Positions 53,369 through 60,791 of a stretch of DNA of 64,000 nucleotides are shown piece after piece. Location: the NCBI GenBank assembly GCA_046160545.1, contig JBJXGS010000193.1:1-64000 (forward strand), in the 5' to 3' direction. The notes under the pieces are model-generated. The model was given only the letters and a program-made list of their open reading frames with translations, had not been told where the DNA came from and did not search any database. A program made the position numbers and the translations under genes. Position 1 is the first letter of the stretch, and every line of letters begins with the position of its first letter. The DNA is from JAEUOS01 sp046160545. GTDB taxonomy: Bacteria > Pseudomonadota > Gammaproteobacteria > Burkholderiales > JAEUOS01.

Positions 53369-54556
53369 ATGAGCAAGAGCGTCTTTGAAGGCATCAGGGT
53401 GCTCGATGTCGGCCACATCGTGGCGGGGCCGTTCGTGGCCTCGGTGCTGGCCGACTTCGGCGCGGAGGTGATCAAGATCGAGCCGCCCGTCAAGGGCGAC
53501 CCGCTGCGCTGGCTTTATCCCAAGGGTGATGTGGGCCTCTTCTACAAGATGCAGGGCCGCAACAAGAAATCGATCACCTTGGACCTCAAGAAACCCGAAG
53601 GCCAGGCGATCTTTCACCGGCTCGCCGCCGGCGCCGACGTCGTGGTCGAGAACTTTCGCCCCGGCGTCATGGAGCGCCTGGGCTGCGGCTGGGAGGTGTT
53701 GTCCGCGCTCAATCCGCGCCTCATCATGTGCCGGCTGTCGGGTTTCGGACAGACCGGGCCCTACCGGGACCGACGCGCCTACGGACGCATCTCGGAGGCC
53801 TTTGCCGGGTTTGCCCACATCACCGGCGAGCCGGATGGCCCGCCCGCGCATTCGCACATGTCGGTGGGCGACACGGTGGCCGGTACCTGGGCTGCGATGG
53901 GCGTGATGATGGCGCTGTACTGGCGCGATGCGCGCGACGGCGGCGTCGGCCAGATGGTCGACATGGCGCTCTATGAGGGCCTGTTTCGCCAGATCGAGCA
54001 GCAGGTGGTGATCTTCGACCAGCTGGGCAAGGTGCTCGCACGCAGCGGCAGCAATCATCGCGACGTGCCCTACACCGGCTTGTTCCGCTGCAAGGACGGC
54101 GGGTACTTTTCATTCTCCGCGGTGACCGACAGCAGCGCCGGCGCCATCCTGCGCGCGGTCGGCCTGGCCGACGACGTGCGCTACAACAGCTTCACCGAAT
54201 GCGTGCGCCACCGCGATGCGTTCGCCATGGCCATCGGCGACTGGATGGCGGCACGCGCCTTGGCCGAAGTCGAGGCTGCGTTCGTCGCCTGCGACGCGCC
54301 CGGCAGCCGGGTGATGAGCGCCGCCGACCTCGTGGCGGACCCGCATGTGCAGGCACGCGAGATGGTCATCACTGTCGCGGACCGTGACCTGGGCCCGATA
54401 CGCATGCAGGGCATCGTCCCCAAGCTTTCTGCAACCCCGGGCGAAGTGCGCCACGCCGGCCAGCGCCTGGGTGAATCAAACCAGGCCGTGTACGGCGACC
54501 TCCTGGGCATGAGCGCGGCCGAGATGGAGGACCTGCGCTCGCGCGGCGTGATATAG
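53369..54556 (+). CDS. CaiB/BaiF family III CoA transferase, copy 2
   Basis: A 395-residue paralogue of the preceding enzyme. Motifs are FEGIRVLDVGHIVAGPFVAS, VVVENFRPGVMERLG, CRLSGFGQTGPYRDRRAYG and the catalytic Asp in HMSVGDTVAG. A strong AGGAGA ribosome site precedes the ATG, and a CCCGC/GCGGG hairpin (53321-53335) lies between the two genes. The two copies may form a heterodimer or act on different acids. Confidence 0.88.
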   Translation: MSKSVFEGIRVLDVGHIVAGPFVASVLADFGAEVIKIEPPVKGDPLRWLYPKGDVGLFYKMQGRNKKSITLDLKKPEGQAIFHRLAAGADVVVENFRPGVMERLGCGWEVLSALNPRLIMCRLSGFGQTGPYRDRRAYGRISEAFAGFAHITGEPDGPPAHSHMSVGDTVAGTWAAMGVMMALYWRDARDGGVGQMVDMALYEGLFRQIEQQVVIFDQLGKVLARSGSNHRDVPYTGLFRCKDGGYFSFSAVTDSSAGAILRAVGLADDVRYNSFTECVRHRDAFAMAIGDWMAARALAEVEAAFVACDAPGSRVMSAADLVADPHVQAREMVITVADRDLGPIRMQGIVPKLSATPGEVRHAGQRLGESNQAVYGDLLGMSAAEMEDLRSRGVI

Positions 54557-54628
54557 CATGCGCCGACAGCAGCGCCGTCAGCCTGCTTCAATCCGAAATC
54601 CATTGCGATCGATCAGGAGACAAAGAAG

Positions 54629-55600
54629 ATGAATCGCTTTTCGGCAAGCATCTGCGCGGCCTTGATCGCCGCCGTGGCCCTGTGCGCGACGGCGCAAGCC
54701 CAAACCTATCCGCAGCAACCGATCCGCCTGATCGTAGCCTTCGGTCCGGGCAGTGGTGCCGACGCCATGGCGCGTGTGATCGCCGAGCGCCTCGCGTTGC
54801 AGCTCAAGACCCCCGTGACGGTCGAGAACCGCGAGGGCGCCGGCGGGGTGATCGGCGCATCCGCGGTTGCCAAGGCGCCGGCCGACGGCTACACCCTGCA
54901 CTTCGGGGTCACGACGATGACAGTCACCCCGCACCTGCAGGCGGTCCCGGCGTTCGACCCGGTGCGCGATTTCGTGCCCATCGTCAAGGTGGCCGAACTG
55001 GCGCTCCTGATGATCGCCGGCAACGACGCGCCCTTCAAGTCGCTCAAGGAGTTGATCGCCTATGCGAAAAAGAATCCGGGCAAGCTCAACTACGCCACCT
55101 CCGGCAAGGGCTCGCCCAGCCACCTGGGTGTGGAGATGATCAGGAAGGCCACCGGCATCGATGTGCGCGACGTGCCCTATAAAAACATCGGGCAGGCGAC
55201 CACCGATGTGATCGGCGGGCAGGTGTCGTTCTACTTTCCCGGCATCACGGGAGCCGCGCCGCAGGTCAGGGCCGGCAAGGCCCGCGGCCTGGCGGTGGGG
55301 TCGGTCAAGCGTTCGGCGCTGGCACCCGAGGTGCCGACGGTCGCCGAAGAGACCGGGATCGCGGGTCTCGAGGTCATCACCTGGTACGGGCTGCTAGGCC
55401 CCGCGGGCCTGCCCCGCGAGATCGCCAGCCGGCTGCAGGCCGAGACCTTCAAGGCGCTCGAAGTGCAGGAGGTGCGCGAGCGCATCGCGCGCACCGGCGC
55501 TGAGGTCGTGTTGGCGACCGGCGAGGAATTTGCCGCGCAGATCCGCAGCGACAGCGCGCGCTACGAAAAGCTGGTCAGGGAGCTGGGCTTGCGGGAATAA
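54629..55600 (+). CDS. Tripartite tricarboxylate transporter substrate-binding protein (Bug family)
   Basis: A 323-residue periplasmic binding protein: signal peptide (cleaved near AQA-QT), YPQQPIRLIVAFGPGSGAD, TVENREGAGGVIGASAVAKAPADGYTL, GVTTMTVTPHL, and GSPSHLGVEMIRKATGID. Bug receptors bind carboxylic acids and are very common in Burkholderiales. No TctA/TctB membrane genes lie nearby, so it must use components elsewhere or act as a sensor. Last gene of the CoA-transferase operon; GGAG ribosome site. Confidence 0.9.
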   Translation: MNRFSASICAALIAAVALCATAQAQTYPQQPIRLIVAFGPGSGADAMARVIAERLALQLKTPVTVENREGAGGVIGASAVAKAPADGYTLHFGVTTMTVTPHLQAVPAFDPVRDFVPIVKVAELALLMIAGNDAPFKSLKELIAYAKKNPGKLNYATSGKGSPSHLGVEMIRKATGIDVRDVPYKNIGQATTDVIGGQVSFYFPGITGAAPQVRAGKARGLAVGSVKRSALAPEVPTVAEETGIAGLEVITWYGLLGPAGLPREIASRLQAETFKALEVQEVRERIARTGAEVVLATGEEFAAQIRSDSARYEKLVRELGLRE

Positions 55601-55665
55601 AGGGGCTGGCCGCCTCACACAGAGGTCGGCTCCTCCCAGTTGCAGTAGCAGCAGCCTGCGACCGA

Positions 55666-55920
55666 CTAGGCGACACTCTTGCCCGCCAGCCCGATGACAA
55701 AGGCGGCCCAAAGCCCGACGACCAGCAGGAACCCGGCCCCGAAGGCGGCGAATCGTTGCATCACGCGGTTGTAGGTGCAGTGAATGAAGCTGTGGACCGC
55801 GCGCAGAGCGACGTACGTCCACGCACCAACGATTAGCCAGTCCGGCGCATGGTGGGCACCGATGGCGGTTGCGACCAAAGCGTAGAACAGGACCGGGGTC
55901 TCGAAGAGGTTCCTGAAGTT
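55666..55920 (-). pseudogene. MAPEG-family gene remnant, C-terminal half
   Basis: The minus strand encodes NFRNLFETPVLFYAL followed by PDWLIVGAWTYVALRAVHSF and CTYNRVMQRF, a clear MAPEG-type membrane protein C-terminus with three hydrophobic stretches. The N-terminal half is missing: an in-frame TAA lies at 55962-55960 and no good start or ribosome site precedes the conserved part; a TTG at 55878 is the only nearby start. A neighbouring frame reads RLASLQTTKPHN just before NFRN, so a frameshift is also possible. Confidence 0.65.
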
Positions 55921-55971
55921 AGTTGTGCGGCTTGGTTGTCTGCAGAGAGGCGAGCCGCATTAACGCCTCTG
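55918..55971. repeat. Nested inverted repeats at the MAPEG break point
   Basis: GTTA (55918) and TGCGGCT (55926-55932) pair with AGCCGCA (55953-55959) and TAAC (55961-55964); a competing pair is AGAGGCG (55946-55952) with CGCCTCT (55965-55971). They sit exactly where the MAPEG sequence is broken. The GTT..AAC orientation is opposite to that of an integron attC, so no attC is claimed. Confidence 0.4.
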
Positions 55972-56117
55972 CAACGGCAAGTAGTCAGAGATACCAGAGA
56001 TCCCTGCGATGCCAATGGCAATAGCTACCAGCCCGACCGCGCAAGCGTTACTCAGAAATCAAAGGCGTGCTGCGATTTCCATCGGCAATGTCCCGGGAAG
56101 TGTTGAACAGAGACGTT

Positions 56118-56224
56118 GAAGGTGGCGTCCGAAAACCCGTGTTTGCGGCACAGCGCGGCTACGGCATGTCGGCCCCGACCTGTTCGATAAACCCGATGAA
56201 CTGTTCTTCGCTTTATCCGCTCTT
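56118..56224 (-). mobile_element. IS3-family transposase OrfA fragment
   Basis: The minus strand reads KSG-stop-SEEQFIGFIEQVGADMP, then after a one-base shift VAALCRKHGFSDATF. This is the N-terminal helix-turn-helix of an IS3-family OrfA (typical: SRFTEEQIIGFLKEAEAGMP..ELCRKHGFSDATFY). It contains an in-frame stop and a frameshift, and both the rest of OrfA and all of OrfB are absent. A dead insertion-sequence relic. Confidence 0.75.
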
Positions 56225-56295
56225 CCGTCTGTCCGTGATTCTCCAGGATTGACGGACTTTAAGAACTTGAGGCGGTACGGCTGTGGGGGAGCAGG

Positions 56296-56364
56296 TCAGA
56301 ACGCCTTCGCTCGCGGCATGTCCTGAACATAGATTTCAAACCAACCCACCGGATTGCTTTTCAT
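56296..56364 (-). pseudogene. Truncated VOC-family (glyoxalase-like) gene
   Basis: Only 22 codons remain. The ATG at 56364 has a good GGAGAG ribosome site and encodes MKSNPVGWFEIYVQDMPRA then KAF-stop, the standard first strand and helix of a VOC protein (normally continuing FYExV). The stop comes at what should be residue 23 of about 120-140. The start region is intact, so a deletion, possibly linked to the IS3 relic 70 bp further on, removed the rest. Confidence 0.7.
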
Positions 56365-56435
56365 GGTGTCTCTCCTCTCGTGGATCACAACTTCGATCAG
56401 GTCCTTGCCATGGGCGGCGAGTCCATATACGCGAG

Positions 56436-57044
56436 TCAGCCAGCACTTTCCTTGCCCTTGACGGCGATGATGACCAAATGATGAAGCGGGTACTGGTCTC
56501 GCTCCATCAGGACCGGCACGCACCCCTCGCTCTTGACCAACTGAATCAACGCCGTCTCGCACAGCGAGGAGTAATGAAACTCGTGTCCGTACATCGTACC
56601 CACCACTTCAGACTCGATGCCGCCTGCCGAAAACAGAATCACACCACCTTCGCTCAGACGGCGGCACAATTTTTCGATCACTGGAACATGCAAATCACGC
56701 GGCAAATGGAAAATGCTATCCCAGGCTAGGATCAGATCGAACCGTAGCGGGGATACCCATTCCGTGATGTCGTCGTGAATGAACTCAACCGTCGGGTGCT
56801 TGGCCTTCGCAATCGCAAGCATGGCCGCCGAGACATCGATTCCTGCAACGCTGAAACCGGCGGCGATCAGTTTCTCGATCATCGGACCGCCGGAGCCGCA
56901 ACCCACATCGAGCGCCCTGTTCCCCGAACCACACAGCGCAATGGCACGCTCTAGGAACGGGACGCCGTAAAGCGAGCCCCGTCGGCTCTCATCCCAGAGA
57001 GTTGCGATAGCGTCGTATTGGCGTCCGGTATCGCGAGGGTGCAT
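56436..57044 (-). CDS. Class I SAM-dependent methyltransferase
   Basis: A 202-residue methyltransferase with the SAM motif ALDVGCGSGGPMIEKLI, VAGIDVSAAMLAIAKAKHP, FDLILAWDSIFHLP and a helical N-terminus (YDAIATLWDESR). Small-molecule type; substrate unknown. Codon use is less GC-rich than in the flanking operons, in keeping with the accessory character of 55.6-58.8 kb. It lies upstream of the truncated VOC gene on the same strand. Confidence 0.8.
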   Translation of the reverse strand: MHPRDTGRQYDAIATLWDESRRGSLYGVPFLERAIALCGSGNRALDVGCGSGGPMIEKLIAAGFSVAGIDVSAAMLAIAKAKHPTVEFIHDDITEWVSPLRFDLILAWDSIFHLPRDLHVPVIEKLCRRLSEGGVILFSAGGIESEVVGTMYGHEFHYSSLCETALIQLVKSEGCVPVLMERDQYPLHHLVIIAVKGKESAG

Positions 57045-57156
57045 GACAGTGCTTTCGACTATTGCCTTCAGACAGACGCTTCAGGGCGCTGGCTGCACGG
57101 CAAAGCGAAGTGGCCAGGCTGCCGCCCTTGCTCGACACCTGCCCTGACGACGTCGC

Positions 57157-57909
57157 TCATCCGAGCTTCTTAAGCGCGTTGAAGATGATGTATGCGCCCA
57201 AGACCAATATCGCAGCAAAGAACACTGTACGGAATCTCTGCTCGGAAAGCTTCCTGCGAACGAGTTGTCCGACGACCATTCCCGCGAGCGCCGGCAGCAC
57301 AGCCATCGTCGACAGAATGCCATGCTGGATTGTGATGAAGTTCGCCTGCTGCAAACCGGCCGCCAACGCAACGGTGGAGACAGTAAACAGCATCCCCATG
57401 GCCTGGATGAGCATATCCCTCGGCAAGCCGATGGCCTGCAGGAACATGACGCCCGGCACAACAAACGAGCCGGTCATCCCCGTCAGCACACCGTTGGCAG
57501 ACCCAATCAGGGGACCTGCCCAGAACTCGTACCGCGCCGGAATGGTGAGCCGTACTCCCGCCAGGTTCACTACGGAGTAGGTAACCAGCAGCACACCGAG
57601 TAGCGCAGTGAGCAGGGACGGGTTCAGTCGCGTCAGCGCTGCCACGCCAATCCAGACTGTGACCGTTGCCATTACCAGAAACGGCCAGAGGCGGTACAGA
57701 ATGGCCTTTGCATTTCCTCCGACGACGGACTGCCAAAGATTCGTGACGAAGGAGGGCAACAGAAGGAGCGCCATCGCGCTTGGCAGGTCTAGTGCGACCG
57801 TAAGCAGTGCCAGACTTACCGTGGGCAGGCCGAGGCCGATTACCCCCTTTACGGCACCAGCGAGAAGGAAGGTGCCGACTACCACGACTACGGTCGTCGG
57901 TTCAAACAC
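57157..57909 (-). CDS. Sulfite exporter TauE/SafE family permease
   Basis: A 250-residue integral membrane protein with about eight hydrophobic segments. Motifs are FLLAGAVKGVIGLGLPTVSLAL, GPLIGSANGVLTGMTGSFVVPGVMFLQAIGL and GQLVRRKLSEQRFR near the C-terminus, all typical of TauE/SafE. It may export sulfite or organosulfonates, but the family is broad. The GTG at 57909 has AAGG 6 bases upstream; an upstream ORF extension to 58149 shows no conserved sequence. Confidence 0.85.
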   Translation of the reverse strand: MFEPTTVVVVVGTFLLAGAVKGVIGLGLPTVSLALLTVALDLPSAMALLLLPSFVTNLWQSVVGGNAKAILYRLWPFLVMATVTVWIGVAALTRLNPSLLTALLGVLLVTYSVVNLAGVRLTIPARYEFWAGPLIGSANGVLTGMTGSFVVPGVMFLQAIGLPRDMLIQAMGMLFTVSTVALAAGLQQANFITIQHGILSTMAVLPALAGMVVGQLVRRKLSEQRFRTVFFAAILVLGAYIIFNALKKLG

Positions 57910-57997
57910 GTTTTCGCCTTTCAGCGCGTGCGGGTCGGACAAAGTGGATGCTACGTGGCCTGATGTAGGCAGGTCCAATTGAGCTGCGGGTAGGGTC

Positions 57998-58687
57998 TCA
58001 CTCGATACGCGCCGATTTGGCGAGATTGTGGCGGGCGCATAGCAACTGTACGTTGGCAGCCGTCTCGGATGTGCCACCCTTTGAGAAGGGAACGATGTGA
58101 TCGAAGTGCAGTTCGTCAGCGGCACCGCAGATCGCGCACTTTCCCGCATCGCGCTGCCACACCTCGAGCTTTACGTGTGACGGGATGATGCGCCTACGAT
58201 TTGCCGACAAGCGAACAGGTTGTGTGAGGTCTTCATCACCCTCGACCGCGATAAGCTTGAACTTGCATACCGTACGGTGATCGTCTCGTTCCGTCCACGC
58301 GTCGACGAGGTGGAAGATCCCGTTGTAGGCCCACATTCCGGGACGGAGTTTCTCGTAAACGCGTACACGCTCAGGGGCACGCCTCCTCGCAGCGGCCTCT
58401 TTGGCCGCGTTGAAGAACTTGCCGTTCTGAGTAGGTCGACCGGTGTGCGAAGCGAGAGGCTGGTCGACAACCTTGGGATTGGGGCAGCTTGCAACTTTGG
58501 GATGGTCGTGTCCCTCGTACACCAAGGTGGTGCCGCCGTCTTCCAGCTTGTCGCGGTAAGGCGCATTGGGGCGAACGGACATGAGAATTACGGAGTGGTT
58601 TCCACCGAGCCCGAAGTTCATACCCGCTTGAAGGCTTGCTCCTTCACGCTGACACATGTCGATGTAAGAAATGACGTTATCGGACAT
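57998..58687 (-). CDS. SRA/YDG-HNH protein, probable type IV modification-dependent restriction endonuclease
   Basis: A 229-residue protein. The N-terminal part (about 18-155) matches the SRA/YDG fold: GLGGNHSVILMSVRPN, GTTLVYEGHDH, GKFFNAAKE, RVRVYEKLRPGMWAYNGIF and FKLIAVE; SRA domains flip out 5-methyl- or 5-hydroxymethylcytosine. The C-terminal part (about 170-229) is an HNH nuclease: WQRDAGKCAICGA, LHFDHIVPFSKGG, NVQLLCARHNLAKS, with all metal and zinc residues. No cognate methyltransferase is needed for such enzymes. It sits in a decayed accessory island with a terminator in its leader. Confidence 0.85.
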   Translation of the reverse strand: MSDNVISYIDMCQREGASLQAGMNFGLGGNHSVILMSVRPNAPYRDKLEDGGTTLVYEGHDHPKVASCPNPKVVDQPLASHTGRPTQNGKFFNAAKEAAARRRAPERVRVYEKLRPGMWAYNGIFHLVDAWTERDDHRTVCKFKLIAVEGDEDLTQPVRLSANRRRIIPSHVKLEVWQRDAGKCAICGAADELHFDHIVPFSKGGTSETAANVQLLCARHNLAKSARIE

Positions 58688-58711
58688 GGTGAGTGCGGTT
58701 GACGCCTAACC

Positions 58712-58737
58712 AAAAAACGGCGGCCGGAAACCGCCGT
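58712..58737 (-). terminator. Intrinsic terminator in the leader of the SRA-HNH gene
   Basis: On the minus strand ACGGCGG (58737-58731), a 7-base loop, CCGCCGT (58723-58717), then six T bases. The stop signal lies only 24 bp before the SRA-HNH ATG. It either ends a transcript coming from the right or attenuates the endonuclease gene. Confidence 0.75.
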
Positions 58738-59054
58738 CGATCGCGATACGCGCTTCGCGTATTCGATGACGGGTCGTGAAAGACCACTGATTTGTTTCGG
58801 CTTTATCGAACATCGTCTAGATTGGGCGACCCAAAAGACTGAAAAAACGACACCGCGCGCCCTTTCCTGCTTGCCGCGTCCTGCCGGCCGCGGTCTCCCG
58901 GCCCGTTCCCTTGCGAAATCATAGGCGCCGGGATCTTACCTACGGCGACGCTTGAGTCATGGGTAGAAAGCATACGCCGATCGCTTGGGCAATTCTGCCC
59001 GTAGCACGCTGGCGGTTCATTGCGAGGCTTCGAGTCCTGCTCTAGACTTGCCAC
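58738..59054. other. Intergenic region between SRA-HNH and Zur-like genes
   Basis: About 317 bp. It holds a perfect hairpin ATACGCG-CTT-CGCGTAT (58746-58762) and a possible 56-codon ORF on the minus strand (58803-58973) of doubtful coding value, which would precede the terminator above. No tRNA-like fold or clear Zur box (GTTATAAC-type) was seen before the Zur-like gene. The promoters of both divergent genes must lie here, but none is convincing. Confidence 0.5.
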
Positions 59055-59474
59055 ATGGCCCCGGCTGTCTCCTCCGACCCCAACGTCCACCGGCTGCGCA
59101 GCATGGGCGCACGCGTGACTTCGGCACGCGTGGCCGTGCTGGACGTGCTCACCCGTTCCGACCGGGCGCTCACCCACCGCGAGATCGAGGACGGCCTGGC
59201 CGGCATGCGCGTGGACCGGGTCACGGTGTACCGGGTGCTGGAGTGGCTGACTTCCGAGGGACTGGCGCACCGGATCGCCGACGATGACCGGGTGACGCGC
59301 TTTTCCGCAGCCGGTGAGTCCGACCATGGGCATGCCCACTTCAAGTGCAGCGCTTGTGGTGGGGTGTATTGCATCCCGACCGGACCGGCGCTCAAGTTGC
59401 GGCTGCCGGCGGGGTTTCGGGCCGGCGAGATCGAGTTGACCATCAAGGGCACGTGCGCGCACTGCCCTGCGTAG
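59055..59474 (+). CDS. zur: Fur-family regulator, Zur-like
   Basis: A 139-residue winged-helix metalloregulator. The DNA-binding half (RVTSARVAVLDVL, DRVTVYRVLEWLTSEGLAHRI) precedes the dimerisation half with HGHAHFKCSACGGVYC and a C-terminal CAHC: two CxxC pairs for structural zinc. The downstream genes (ZrgA-like protein, ABC transporter, CobW GTPase, dksA) are zinc-homeostasis genes, so Zur is more likely than Fur or PerR. It probably represses its own operon when zinc is sufficient; no operator was found. Confidence 0.82.
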   Translation: MAPAVSSDPNVHRLRSMGARVTSARVAVLDVLTRSDRALTHREIEDGLAGMRVDRVTVYRVLEWLTSEGLAHRIADDDRVTRFSAAGESDHGHAHFKCSACGGVYCIPTGPALKLRLPAGFRAGEIELTIKGTCAHCPA

Positions 59475-59505
59475 CATCGTGCAATTCTGCAAAGCAAGGT
59501 TCGCA

Positions 59506-60075
59506 ATGTTCACAATCCGTCCGCTCGCCGGCGTCTTCGCGGCTCTCTTGGTCGCCACTGCAGCCGCGCCCGTCCAGGCGGGCAAGGGGCATGTGCATGG
59601 CCTGGCCACGCTCAAGGTCGCGGTCGACGGGGAGACGCTGACGCTGATCCTGGAGAGTCCGCTGGACAACCTGCTTGGCTTTGAGCGCGCCCCGCGCGAT
59701 GACGCCGAGCGCCGCGCCGTGGCAACCATGGCCGAACGCCTGCGCAACCCGGAGAAGATGCTGCTGCCGGCGGCAGCGGCGCGCTGCACTTTGGCTGAGG
59801 TGCGCCTGACTTCCCCGGTCCTGGCCGGCACGCCCGCGCACGACGCCCTGCCCGGGGCAGCCGGCGCGGCTGCTCCCGCCAAACCCGCCGACGGCCACGG
59901 CGAGCTGATGGCACGCTACCGTTACCGTTGCGCGGCACCTGCCGAGTTGCGCAGCGTCGAGGTGCGGCTTTTCGAGTCGTTTCGCCGCCTGGCCTCGATC
60001 AATGCGCAGGTGGCCGGGGCCAAGGGCCAGTCGGCCAAGCGCCTGACACCCAAGCAGAGCGTTTTGACGTTGTGA
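59506..60075 (+). CDS. DUF2796/ZrgA-like periplasmic zinc-binding protein
   Basis: A 189-residue secreted protein: signal peptide ending at PVQA-GKGHVHG, so the mature N-terminus starts with His residues. The DUF2796 body has LATLKVAVDGETLTLILESPLDNLLGFERAP and a late FESFRRLASINAQV. ZrgA of Vibrio binds zinc for its ABC importer. An internal Gly/Ala-rich stretch has HG pairs but is less His-rich than in Vibrio. The ATG at 59506 has AAGG upstream. The stop overlaps the ABC ATPase start (GTGA). Confidence 0.8.
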   Translation: MFTIRPLAGVFAALLVATAAAPVQAGKGHVHGLATLKVAVDGETLTLILESPLDNLLGFERAPRDDAERRAVATMAERLRNPEKMLLPAAAARCTLAEVRLTSPVLAGTPAHDALPGAAGAAAPAKPADGHGELMARYRYRCAAPAELRSVEVRLFESFRRLASINAQVAGAKGQSAKRLTPKQSVLTL

Positions 60076-60791
60076 GCGCGACGGCTGTCGCGGCAATCGA
60101 GGTCCGGGACCTGCGTTTTCGCTGGCCGGGCGCGCAAACCGATTGCCTGGACATCGCCGAATTCGTGGTGGCGCCGGGTGAAGCGGTCTTCCTGCACGGA
60201 CCCAGCGGCAGCGGCAAGAGCACGCTTCTGAACCTGCTTGGCGGCGTCGTGTTGCCACAGGCGGGCATGGTGCGCCTGTTGGGCCGTGACCTGACCGGAC
60301 TTGCCGGTGCGGCACGGGATCGCCTGCGCGCCGACCATCTGGGATTCATATTCCAGCAGTTCAATCTTGTGCCCTACCTGCCTGTACTCGACAACGTGCT
60401 TCTGGCGACGCGGTTTTCCGCTCGCAGGAGGGATGCGGCCACGGCAGCGCACGGTTCGCCGGCGGCGGCGGCGCGTGCGCTGCTCGACGGGCTTGAAGTC
60501 GGCGGAGCACTCGCAGGCCAGCGGGCCGACACGCTCTCGGTCGGGCAGCAGCAACGCGTCGCGGCGGCGCGCGCGCTGATCGGTGCGCCGGATGTCGTGA
60601 TTGCCGACGAACCAACCTCGGCGCTTGACGAAGACCTGCGGCAGGCCTTCCTTACGCTGCTCACCGCGCGCTGCCGTGCGCATGGCACGGCGCTTGTGTT
60701 CGTGAGTCACGACCGGCGCATGGCGGCGGCTTTCGATCGCACCGTGGCGTTGGCGGACATCAATCGCCAGCCGCGTGGGGCCGGAGCATGA
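60072..60791 (+). CDS. ABC transporter ATP-binding protein (LolD/MacB-like)
   Basis: A 239-residue ATPase: Walker A GPSGSGKSTLLNLLGG, Q-loop FIFQQFNLVPYLPVLDNV, signature LSVGQQQRVAAARALIG, Walker B VVIADEPTSALDE, and the H-loop in VFVSHDRRM. It belongs to the LolD/MacB type that partners FtsX-like permeases, and the next gene is one. GTG start overlaps the ZrgA-like stop. Together they are more like a substrate-extrusion or metallochaperone system than a classical ZnuABC importer. Confidence 0.9.
   Translation: MSATAVAAIEVRDLRFRWPGAQTDCLDIAEFVVAPGEAVFLHGPSGSGKSTLLNLLGGVVLPQAGMVRLLGRDLTGLAGAARDRLRADHLGFIFQQFNLVPYLPVLDNVLLATRFSARRRDAATAAHGSPAAAARALLDGLEVGGALAGQRADTLSVGQQQRVAAARALIGAPDVVIADEPTSALDEDLRQAFLTLLTARCRAHGTALVFVSHDRRMAAAFDRTVALADINRQPRGAGA

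Noticed and set aside
55918..58737. Integron gene cassettes with attC sites, suggested by GCCTAAC near 58704 and GTTA/TAAC hairpins
   Set aside because: The paired core sites do not occur in the right orientation or spacing, no integrase gene is present, and genes are not each followed by an attC-like fold.
58803..58973. A 56-codon minus-strand ORF before the SRA-HNH gene as a real protein gene
   Set aside because: No ribosome site, no recognisable motif and ambiguous codon use. Mentioned only as a possible leader ORF.
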